From: Oceaniglobus roseus
GTDB lineage: Bacteria > Pseudomonadota > Alphaproteobacteria > Rhodobacterales > Rhodobacteraceae
NCBI RefSeq assembly: GCF_002869745.1
Contig: NZ_PNOS01000017.1
Span: forward strand, 17,228-81,227
DNA length: 64,000 nt
Reading direction: 5' to 3'
The notes below the pieces were generated by a model. The model worked only from the letters and a program-made list of their open reading frames with translations. It was not told where the DNA came from and ran no database searches. The position numbers and the translations under genes are program-made. Positions 17,342-24,956 of this stretch are shown here, in pieces. Every line of letters begins with the position of its first letter. Positions within the stretch are counted from its first letter, which is position 1.

Positions 17342-18761
17342 TCTCCCCCGCCTCGCGCCCTCGCGGCCCCGCCCGAGGACCGGCATTGTCCACCTCGGCC
17401 TCGGCGCCTTCTTCCGCGCCCACGGCGCCGTCTACATCGCCGAGGCGATGGAACGGGCGGGCGGTGACTGGGGCATCATCGGCGTCTCGCTGAAAAGCCC
17501 CGCCACCCGCGACGCCCTCGCCCCGCAGGAAGGCGCCTATACCGCCGTCGAACTGGCCCCCGAGGGCACCCGACCCAGGGTGATCGAGGCGGTGACGGAG
17601 GTGCTGGTCGCGCCCGAGGATCCCGAGGCGGTGCTGGCGCGGATGGCCGACCCGGCGGTGAGAATCGTTACCCTGACCGTCACCGAGAAGGGCTATTGCC
17701 ATCACCCCGCCACCGGCGCGCCCGACACCGATCATCCCGACATCGCCCACGACCTCGCGCATGACCTCCCGAAGTCCGCCCCCGGCTACCTCGTGCGCGC
17801 GCTGCAGCGCCGCCGTGCCGCGGGCGGACGTCCCTTCACCGTGCTGACCTGCGACAACCTGCCGGGCAACGGCGCGCTGGTGAAGGGCATCGCCCTCGAC
17901 CTCGCCCGCCGGATCGACCCGGACCTCGCCGACTGGATCGCGGCCGAGGGGCGTTTCCCCGCCACCATGGTCGACCGCATCGTGCCCGCCACGAAGGCGG
18001 ACGACATCGAGACCGTGGCAGGTCTGACCGGACGCGACGACCGCGCGCCGGTGATGCACGAACCCTTCCGCCAGTGGGTGATCGAGGACAGCTTCGTCGA
18101 CGACGCCCGCCCGGCGCTCGAGAAGGTCGGCGCCGAGCTGGTGCAGGACGTCACCGCCTTCGAGCACATGAAGCTGAGGATGCTGAACGGCACCCATTCG
18201 TCCCTGGCCTACCTCGGCTACCTCGCGGGGCACGAGACCATCGCCGCCTGCGCCGCCGACCCGGTCTTCGCCGCCTACGTGAAGCACCTCTGGGCGGAAG
18301 AGATCATCCCCGTCCTGACACCGCCCGAGAACACCGACCTCGCGGACTATGCCAGGGCGCTGTTCCGCCGCTACGAGAACCCGGCGATCCGCCACCGCAC
18401 CTGGCAGATCGCCATGGACGGCAGCCAGAAGCTGCCCCAGCGGATCCTCGGCACCCTGGCCGAGAACCGGAAGGCGGGCCGCGAGGCGCCCGGGCTCTGC
18501 CTCGCCGTGGCGGCGTGGATGCACTATGTCGGCGGCATCGGGCTCGACGGCCAGCCGATCGACGTGCGCGACCCGCTGGCGGACCGGCTGCGCGGCCTCT
18601 GCGACGGCGCGGCCGGGACGGCGCGGGTCGAGGCGCTGCTCGGGGTCGAGAGCATCTTCCCCCGCGACTTCGCCCGCGACCACGCCGCGCCCCTGCGCGA
18701 CGCTTATGCGCGGCTGACCTCCCTCGGCGCGCGGGAGGCGGTCAGGGCGCTGTTGCCGTGA
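17319..18761 (+). CDS. uxuB: D-fructuronate reductase / mannonate oxidoreductase (mannitol dehydrogenase family)
   Basis: 480 residues as drawn. N-terminal GIVHLGLGAFFRAHGA is the Rossmann segment; K285, N290 and H293 in KLRMLNGTH are the catalytic set. It would reduce fructuronate from UxaC to D-mannonate. The ATG at 17319 overlaps kduD by 23 bases; a TTG at 17331 has GGAGG 5 bases upstream and may be the true start. It is a paralogue of the mannitol dehydrogenase at 2.2-3.7 kb, but its operon points to uronates. Mannonate dehydratase (uxuA), the next step, is not in the window. Confidence 0.85.
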   Translation: MEAGLPDNLPRLAPSRPRPRTGIVHLGLGAFFRAHGAVYIAEAMERAGGDWGIIGVSLKSPATRDALAPQEGAYTAVELAPEGTRPRVIEAVTEVLVAPEDPEAVLARMADPAVRIVTLTVTEKGYCHHPATGAPDTDHPDIAHDLAHDLPKSAPGYLVRALQRRRAAGGRPFTVLTCDNLPGNGALVKGIALDLARRIDPDLADWIAAEGRFPATMVDRIVPATKADDIETVAGLTGRDDRAPVMHEPFRQWVIEDSFVDDARPALEKVGAELVQDVTAFEHMKLRMLNGTHSSLAYLGYLAGHETIAACAADPVFAAYVKHLWAEEIIPVLTPPENTDLADYARALFRRYENPAIRHRTWQIAMDGSQKLPQRILGTLAENRKAGREAPGLCLAVAAWMHYVGGIGLDGQPIDVRDPLADRLRGLCDGAAGTARVEALLGVESIFPRDFARDHAAPLRDAYARLTSLGAREAVRALLP

Positions 18762-18852
18762 CCCTGCGCGCACCGTCCGGGCCCCGGGCGCGGGCGGCGA
18801 CTGAAGGATCGACAGGTCCGGCCAGGTCCGCACCACGGGGGCACGGCCGGTC

Positions 18853-20052
18853 CTAGATATAGCCGGCGTGGCTGTTCAGCAGGAAACGCGAGAAGACCGG
18901 CACCGCCGCGGCGCCGATCGAGCGGGCATCGCCGCCCACCGTGCCCTCGTGCAGTTCCGGCAGCGCCAGTCCGCGCAGGTCCTGCCGGAGCAGGTGGCGG
19001 CGGGTTTCCTCCACCAGCCGCGCCCGCACCTCAGGCGGCATCGCGCCGTCGATCACGAAATCGGCAAAGTCGATGACGCTGATCACCGAGACCACGGCCG
19101 CGGCGAGGCTGGCCGCGGCCTCGCCGATCCAGTCCGACACCGCCGCATCGAAGCCCGACCAGTCCTGCGGGCGCGTCCAGAGCCGCCCCGGGTTCACCCC
19201 GATCCCGCGTAGGCGGTTTTCCAGCAGGTGGAGCGAGGCGGTGTCGATCAACTGACAGGTGTTCCCGTCGGGCCCGCGCACCGGCATCGAGCCGAAGGCG
19301 CCCGCGTTGCTCTGGCGGCCGTCATAGACCGACTGGTTCAGGACGATCCCGCCGCCGACGAAGGAGCCGATGAAGAAATAGGCGAAATCGCCGATCCTGC
19401 TGCCCAGCCCGAACACGTGCTCGGCCCGGCAGGCGGCGGTCGCGTCGTTCTCGACATGCACCGGCAGGTCGCTGAACTTGGCCACTTCTTCGGCGAAGGA
19501 CAGGCCGCGCCAGACGTCGAGTTCTTCCTGCCTGGCGCCGAGGCTGTCGTGCCAGTTCCAGATCTCGAAGGGCGAGGCGATGCCGATGCCGATGATGCGC
19601 TGGCGCTGCTTCGGCGTCAGACTGTCGTGAATCTCGGCAAGCCCCTTCCGCAGGAAACCGAACACCGTCCCGGGGAGCGGCAGCGCATAGGCGGTCTGGG
19701 CCGAGAAGCGCACCTGCCCGAGGAAGTCGAGCAGCGCCAGTTCCGCGCTGCGGCGCCCGATCTTGAGCCCGACCGACAGCACGCCGTCGGGATGCAGCAG
19801 CATCGGGACGCTCGGCTTGCCGACCTTGCCGCGCAGCGGTTCGCCCCTTTCGAGGAAGCCGTCGGCCTCGAGGCTGCGCAGGATCACCGACACCGTCTGC
19901 GGCGAAAGCCCGCAGCGGCGCGCGATCTCGATCCCCGGCAGACCGCCGTTGCGCTGGATGATGGTCATCACGATCCGCTCGTTGTGATCGCGGACGCGGG
20001 CCTGGTTGACCCCGGCCGCGACCACCTGGGGGCCGATCGTCATGTCCTGCAT
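18853..20052 (-). CDS. ROK-family transcriptional regulator of the frc genes
   Basis: 399 residues. N-terminal winged helix-turn-helix (~20-75, [20 protein letters not shown]), then a ROK sugar-kinase-like domain (~90-390), with a [22 protein letters not shown] segment. The usual ROK zinc-binding CxCGxxGC cluster is not evident; the region reads [10 protein letters not shown] instead, as in some FrcR-like proteins. It faces frcB across an intergenic region with a clear palindrome, so it is probably the fructose/xylose-responsive repressor of the transporter. Confidence 0.85.
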   Translation of the reverse strand: MQDMTIGPQVVAAGVNQARVRDHNERIVMTIIQRNGGLPGIEIARRCGLSPQTVSVILRSLEADGFLERGEPLRGKVGKPSVPMLLHPDGVLSVGLKIGRRSAELALLDFLGQVRFSAQTAYALPLPGTVFGFLRKGLAEIHDSLTPKQRQRIIGIGIASPFEIWNWHDSLGARQEELDVWRGLSFAEEVAKFSDLPVHVENDATAACRAEHVFGLGSRIGDFAYFFIGSFVGGGIVLNQSVYDGRQSNAGAFGSMPVRGPDGNTCQLIDTASLHLLENRLRGIGVNPGRLWTRPQDWSGFDAAVSDWIGEAAASLAAAVVSVISVIDFADFVIDGAMPPEVRARLVEETRRHLLRQDLRGLALPELHEGTVGGDARSIGAAAVPVFSRFLLNSHAGYI

Positions 20053-20091
20053 GGGTCATTCCTCCGTGACCGAGAATGCACGGACCCCATT

Positions 20092-20112
20092 AATAAATCA
20101 ATCTGATTTATT
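20092..20112. promoter_or_regulatory. Palindromic operator for the ROK regulator (candidate)
   Basis: A perfect 9-bp inverted repeat AATAAATCA-ATC-TGATTTATT, strikingly AT-rich for this genome. It ends two bases before the frcB -35 box and sits 40 bases from the regulator start, so one site could control both directions. ROK regulators are known to bind AT-rich palindromes of this size. Confidence 0.65.
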
Positions 20113-20114
20113 TA

Positions 20115-20144
20115 TTGACGTCGCTGCGGTTTCGTCGTCATATT
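20115..20144 (+). promoter_or_regulatory. frcB promoter
   Basis: TTGACG (20115-20120), 18 bases, CATATT (20139-20144), giving a leader of about 75 bases before frcB with a CTAGGGAGG ribosome-binding site. Confidence 0.5.
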
Positions 20145-20227
20145 GCGACATCGCCGGGCAACGCATCCGGTCGACACGTCAGAGCGGACGACCTTGTGCC
20201 GCAATACTACCTAGGGAGGTTTATACC

Positions 20228-21241
20228 ATGAGAACACTACTTGCCAGCACCGCCGTGATGCTTGCCGCGACGACAGGCGCCTTCGCCGCCGATTCGGTCA
20301 AGGCGTGCCTGATCACCAAGACCGACACCAACCCCTTCTTCGTAAAGATGAAGGAAGGCGCCGAGGCGAAGGCCAAGGAACTGGGCGTCGAGCTGAAAAG
20401 CTTCGCCGGCAAGGTCGACGGCGACCACGAGACCCAGGTCGCGGCGATCGAGACCTGCATCCTCGACGGCGCCAAGGGCATCCTGATCACCGCCTCCGAC
20501 ACCTCCTCCATCGTCTCCTCGGTGCAGCAGGCGCGCGACGCGGGCCTCGTCGTGATCGCGCTCGACACGCCACTGAACCCGGCCGATGCCGCCGACGCCA
20601 CCTTCGCCACCGACAACTTCAAGGCGGGCGAGCTGATCGGCCAGTGGGCCAAGGCGACCCTCGGCGATGGCGCGGCGGACGCGAAGATCGCGATGCTCGA
20701 CCTCGCCGTGAGCCAGCCGACCGTCGGCGTGCTGCGCGACCAGGGCTTCCTGCAGGGCTTCGGCATCGAACTCGGCGATCCGAACAAGTGGGGTGACGAG
20801 ACCGATCCCCGCGTCGTCGGCCATGACGTGACCGCCGGCAACGAGGAAGGCGGCCGCAAGGCGATGGAGAACCTGCTGGCCAAGGATCCGATGATCAACG
20901 TCGTCTACACGATCAACGAACCCGCCGCCGCCGGCGCCTACGAGGCGCTGAAGGCCATCGGGCGCGAGAAGGACGTGCTGATCGTCTCCGTCGACGGCGG
21001 CTGCCCCGGCGTGCAGAACGTGGCCGACGGCGTGATCGGCGCCACCTCGCAGCAGTACCCGCTGAAGATGGCCTCGCTCGGGATCGAGGCGATCGCCGCC
21101 TACGCCAAGGACGGCACCCTGCCCCAGCCGACCGAGGGCAAGGACTTCTTCGACACCGGCGTGGCGCTCGTCACCGACAAGCCGGCCGAGGGGGTCGACT
21201 CGATCTCGGTCGCCGAGGGCAAGGACCTCTGCTGGGGCTGA
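20228..21241 (+). CDS. frcB: Fructose-type ABC transporter periplasmic binding protein
   Basis: 337 residues; signal peptide [17 protein letters not shown] with cleavage about AFA|AD. The ATG at 20228 follows GGGAGG. It is a ribose/galactose-type (family 4) binding protein: [41 protein letters not shown] and [15 protein letters not shown] closely match what I recall of Sinorhizobium meliloti FrcB, which binds fructose, ribose and mannose. With a xylulokinase gene nearby, pentoses or pentitols are possible ligands too. Confidence 0.88.
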   Translation: MRTLLASTAVMLAATTGAFAADSVKACLITKTDTNPFFVKMKEGAEAKAKELGVELKSFAGKVDGDHETQVAAIETCILDGAKGILITASDTSSIVSSVQQARDAGLVVIALDTPLNPADAADATFATDNFKAGELIGQWAKATLGDGAADAKIAMLDLAVSQPTVGVLRDQGFLQGFGIELGDPNKWGDETDPRVVGHDVTAGNEEGGRKAMENLLAKDPMINVVYTINEPAAAGAYEALKAIGREKDVLIVSVDGGCPGVQNVADGVIGATSQQYPLKMASLGIEAIAAYAKDGTLPQPTEGKDFFDTGVALVTDKPAEGVDSISVAEGKDLCWG

Positions 21242-21505
21242 TGCCCGTCGCGGGGCGCCCGTCTCAGGGAGGCGCGGCGCCCCGCACTTCAGCCTGGCGC
21301 AGTCGGGCAGGCCGAGCTTCAGCCCGGCCCAGCCCGCCGGCAGCGGCGAACACCGCCACACGGCGCCCGAGCTCCGCGCCCGCCGCACCGGCGGCCCCCA
21401 GCCCCGGCAACCCTTTCTCGGCGAATCGCGCCCGTTTCGCCTAGACTTGCCAGAAGACGCCGAACCAAGGGCGCACCGATCAACGGCCCAAACCGGGAGG
21501 ATCCC
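21242..21505 (+). other. Non-coding spacer between frcB and frcC with a stem-loop
   Basis: A perfect 10-bp stem GCGGGGCGCC (21250-21259) and GGCGCCCCGC (21276-21285) starts 9 bases after the frcB stop, without a T-run. As in the TRAP operon, it probably protects or favours the binding-protein part of the message. The rest is a C/G-rich stretch with no credible gene; a 67-codon open frame is low-complexity. Confidence 0.6.
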
Positions 21506-22579
21506 ATGACCGACACAGCTTCGAAGGGGCAGGATTACGAATCCTCGCTCTCCGGCAGTCCCTCGACCGTCGCCGCCTTCACCGACACGCGGAAGGGCAT
21601 CGTCCACAAGATCCAGCACGCGCTGCACCAGACGCCGTCGCTGGTGCCGCTGATCGTGCTGGTGATGTCGATCCTGATCTTCGGCGCCCTGCTCGGCTCG
21701 AAGTTCTTCTCGCCCTTCGCGCTGACGCTGATCCTGCAGCAGGTGCAGATCGTCGGCATCCTCGGCGCCGCGCAGTCCCTCGTCATCCTCACCGCGGGCA
21801 TCGACCTGTCGGTGGGTGCGATCATGGTCTTCTCCTCGGTGATCATGGGCACCTTCACCTTCCGCTACGGCATCCCCGCCCCGATCTCGATCCTCTGCGG
21901 CCTCGCCATCGGCACCGCCTGCGGCGCGGTCAACGGCTGGCTGGTGTCGAAGATGAAGCTGCCGCCGTTCATCGTCACCTTGGGCATGTGGCAGATCGTG
22001 CTGGCCGCGAACTTCCTCTACTCCGCCAACGAGACCATCCGCGCGCAGGAGATCGAGGCCGAGGCCCCGCTCCTGCAACTCTTCGGCATCACCTTCGATG
22101 TCGCAGGCGCCCGCCTCACCATCGGGGTGATCTTCATGCTGCTCCTCGCCATCGGGCTTGCCTTTGTCCTGAGGCAGACGGCATGGGGCCGCCACGTCTA
22201 TGCCGTGGGCGACGACGTCGAGGCGGCGGAACTTTCCGGCGTGCAGACGACGAAGATCCTGATGTCCGTCTACATGCTCTCGGGCCTCATCTGCGCCTTC
22301 GCGGGCTGGGCCCTGATCGGGCGCATCGGCTCGGTCTCGCCCACCTCTGGCCAGCTCGGCAACATCGAGTCGATCACCGCCGTGGTGATCGGGGGCATCT
22401 CGCTCTTCGGCGGGCGCGGCTCGATCATGGGGATGCTGTTCGGCGCGCTGATCGTCGGCGTCTTCACCCTGGGCCTGCGCCTGCTCGGCGCCGATGCCCA
22501 GTGGACCTACCTCCTTATCGGCGTGCTCATCATCGGCGCTGTCGCCGTCGACCAGTGGATCAGAAAGGTGTCGGTGTAA
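21506..22579 (+). CDS. frcC: Fructose-type ABC transporter permease
   Basis: 357 residues; an N-terminal ~40-residue cytoplasmic arm, then about ten membrane segments of the RbsC type. AQSLVILTAGIDLSVGA, PPFIVTLGM and GGRGSIMGMLFGAL are family signatures. The ATG at 21506 follows a GGGAGG. It is followed at once by the ATPase gene. Confidence 0.9.
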   Translation: MTDTASKGQDYESSLSGSPSTVAAFTDTRKGIVHKIQHALHQTPSLVPLIVLVMSILIFGALLGSKFFSPFALTLILQQVQIVGILGAAQSLVILTAGIDLSVGAIMVFSSVIMGTFTFRYGIPAPISILCGLAIGTACGAVNGWLVSKMKLPPFIVTLGMWQIVLAANFLYSANETIRAQEIEAEAPLLQLFGITFDVAGARLTIGVIFMLLLAIGLAFVLRQTAWGRHVYAVGDDVEAAELSGVQTTKILMSVYMLSGLICAFAGWALIGRIGSVSPTSGQLGNIESITAVVIGGISLFGGRGSIMGMLFGALIVGVFTLGLRLLGADAQWTYLLIGVLIIGAVAVDQWIRKVSV

Positions 22580-22581
22580 TC

Positions 22582-23370
22582 ATGGCAAGCAACGTGCAAC
22601 CCATCCTGCAAGGCAAGAACCTGGTCAAGCGCTACGGCAAGGTGACCGCCCTCGACCACTGCGATTTCGAGCTCTACCCGGGCGAGATCCTCGCGGTCAT
22701 CGGCGACAACGGCGCCGGAAAGTCCTCGCTCATCAAGGCCGTCTCGGGCGCCGTGGTGCCGGACGAGGGCGAGGTCTTCCTCGAAGGCAAGAAGGTCCGC
22801 TTCTCCTCCCCCCTCGACGCCCGGCACCACGGGATCGAGACGGTGTACCAGCAGCTCGCCATGTCGCCGGCGCTGTCCATCGCCGACAACATGTTCATGG
22901 GCCGCGAGATCCGGCGCGAGGGCTTCACGGGCAAGTACCTGAGGATGCTCGACAAGAAGAAGATGGAGAAGATCGCGCGCGAGAAGCTGTCCGACCTCGG
23001 GCTGATGACGATCCAGAACATCAACCAGGCGGTCGAGACGCTGTCGGGCGGGCAAAGGCAGGGCGTCGCCGTGGCCCGCGCCGCCGCCTTCGGCTCGAAG
23101 GTCATCATCCTCGACGAACCGACGGCCGCCCTCGGCGTCAAGGAGTCGCGCAAGGTGCTGGAGCTGATCCAGGACGTCCGTTCGCGCGGCATCCCGATCG
23201 TGCTGATCTCGCACAACATGCCGCACGTGTTCGAGGTGTCGGACCGGATCCACATCCACCGCCTCGGCAAGCGGCTCTGCGTGATCCGCCCGAACGACTA
23301 CACGATGTCGGACGCGGTGGCCTTCATGACCGGCGCCAAGGAGCCGCCCGAGGAAGTCGCCGCCGCCTGA
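22582..23370 (+). CDS. frcA: Fructose-type ABC transporter ATP-binding protein
   Basis: 262 residues: a single nucleotide-binding domain, unlike the double-domain RbsA, as in FrcA. Walker A GDNGAGKSS (41-49), signature LSGGQRQGVAVARA, Walker B VIILDEPTAAL. The ATG at 22582 lies 2 bases after frcC. Its last 73 bases are overlapped by the end of the xylulokinase gene on the other strand. Confidence 0.9.
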   Translation: MASNVQPILQGKNLVKRYGKVTALDHCDFELYPGEILAVIGDNGAGKSSLIKAVSGAVVPDEGEVFLEGKKVRFSSPLDARHHGIETVYQQLAMSPALSIADNMFMGREIRREGFTGKYLRMLDKKKMEKIAREKLSDLGLMTIQNINQAVETLSGGQRQGVAVARAAAFGSKVIILDEPTAALGVKESRKVLELIQDVRSRGIPIVLISHNMPHVFEVSDRIHIHRLGKRLCVIRPNDYTMSDAVAFMTGAKEPPEEVAAA

Positions 23371-24818
23371 GGCACGCGAAGCCCCTTGAGGGCCGCATAA
23401 AGCTGGCGGAACGCCGCCAGCTTTTCCGACAGGAACGCCTTCCTCGACGCGTCGGGCCGGAAGCTCCTCTCGATCCCGGGGCGCACCGCCAGATCGCCCC
23501 AGCTGGCCGCGCCGGTCATCACCGCCGCAAGCCGCGCCGCGCCGAAGGCAGGGCCCGCGGCCGCACCGGCCGCGCGCGCGATCTCGACCTCCAGGAGGTC
23601 GCTGATCGTCTGCATCAGCAGGTCGCTGCGCGTGCCGCCGCCGACCGCCAGGAACGACCGCGGCCGCGTGCCACCGGCCGCCAGCGCCTCGGCCCCGTCG
23701 GCGAAGGAGAAGGCGACGCCCTGCACCACGCCGCGCATCATCTGTCCCCGCGTCGTATTGGTGCCGATTCCGAAGAAGCCGCCCCGGATGTGCGGATCGC
23801 CATGGGGCGTGCGTTCGCCCGTCAGATAGGGCAGGAACAGCGGCGCCTCGCGCGCCTCCGCCGCCTCGGCCAGCAGATCGCCCACGCCGACACCCGCGGT
23901 CTCGGAGAACCACGCCATCGGCCGCGCCCCGTTCAGCATCGCCGCCATCTGGTACCAGAGCCCCGGCACCGCATGGGCGAAGCTGTGCACGACCGACCCC
24001 GGCGCGGGCCGGTAATCCGCCGTCGGCACGAACAGCTGCCCGGACGTGCCGACCGACAGCACCGCGTCGCCCGCCGCCACCGCGCCGATCCCGACGGCGC
24101 CCACGGCGGTATCCCCGGCCCCCGCCGTTACCGGCAGGCCGGGGGCCAGTCCCAGCTCCGCCGCCGCCCCTCCCGTCAGCCGCCCGGCCTCTCCGGCGCT
24201 TTCCCGGATCTCGGGCAGCCCCCCCGCCTCGGCCCCCGCCAGCGCACAGAGCGGTGCCGACCACGCCCGCGCTGCCTGATCGTAGAGCAGCGTCCCGGCG
24301 GCATCGCTGTGATCGGTGACGTGACGCCCGTGGAGGCGCAGTCCGATGTAATCCTTCGGCAAGAGCATATGCGCGATGCGCCCGAACGCCTCCGGCTCAT
24401 GCGTCTTCAACCACAGAAGCTTCGGCGCCGTCAGCCCCGGCAGCGCGGGCGCGCCGCCGGTCTCGCCCAGGGTGGGATCCGCCTCCGCCATCGCCTCGCA
24501 TTCGGCATGGGCGCGGCTGTCGTTCCACAGGATCGCGGGACGGATCACCGCGCCGGCGCGGTCCAGCAGCACCGCCCCGTGCATCTGCCCGCTGAGCCCG
24601 ATCCCTTTCACCGCCGCCCAGAGCGCCGGATGCGCGGCCGCCAGCTCCCGGCATGCGGCAACCACCGCCGCCCACCACGCCGCCGGGTCCTGCTCGCACC
24701 AGTGCGCGCGCGGGGTCTGAAGCGTCAGCGGCACCGAGGACTGGGCCCGGAGCACCCCCTCCTCCGAGACCAGCACCGCCTTCACCGCCGAGGTGCCGAC
24801 ATCCAGCCCCAGAAACAT
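23298..24818 (-). CDS. xylB: Xylulokinase (FGGY family)
   Basis: 506 residues from the ATG at 24818. It phosphorylates D-xylulose to xylulose-5-phosphate. N-terminal GLDVGTSAVKAVLV (phosphate 1) and MHGAVLLDRAG, ILWNDSRAHAE, and ATP-binding GAGDTAVGAVGIGAV are FGGY/XylB marks. The C-terminal ~24 residues are encoded antisense to frcA and extend past the usual end of XylB (about AFRQLYAALKG), so the tail may be the result of a lost stop codon. It can serve arabitol/xylitol-derived xylulose from the polyol operon. Confidence 0.9.
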   Translation of the reverse strand: MFLGLDVGTSAVKAVLVSEEGVLRAQSSVPLTLQTPRAHWCEQDPAAWWAAVVAACRELAAAHPALWAAVKGIGLSGQMHGAVLLDRAGAVIRPAILWNDSRAHAECEAMAEADPTLGETGGAPALPGLTAPKLLWLKTHEPEAFGRIAHMLLPKDYIGLRLHGRHVTDHSDAAGTLLYDQAARAWSAPLCALAGAEAGGLPEIRESAGEAGRLTGGAAAELGLAPGLPVTAGAGDTAVGAVGIGAVAAGDAVLSVGTSGQLFVPTADYRPAPGSVVHSFAHAVPGLWYQMAAMLNGARPMAWFSETAGVGVGDLLAEAAEAREAPLFLPYLTGERTPHGDPHIRGGFFGIGTNTTRGQMMRGVVQGVAFSFADGAEALAAGGTRPRSFLAVGGGTRSDLLMQTISDLLEVEIARAAGAAAGPAFGAARLAAVMTGAASWGDLAVRPGIERSFRPDASRKAFLSEKLAAFRQLYAALKGLRVPQAAATSSGGSLAPVMKATASDIV

Positions 24819-24956
24819 CGCCTTACCCTCCCAGACCGCGGAAACCACAAGGCCACCTTGGCACAGGCTCGGGGCCGCGCCAACCGCCCCCCGGACCGGC
24901 GCGGGCACCGCCAACCATCAGGCGCCCCTCCCGCGTCGTGCGGCGCAGCGGGGCCC

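Noticed and set aside
21241..21444. A 67-codon open frame after frcB
   Set aside because: Low-complexity Ala/Pro/Arg product overlapping the frcB stop and a stem-loop.
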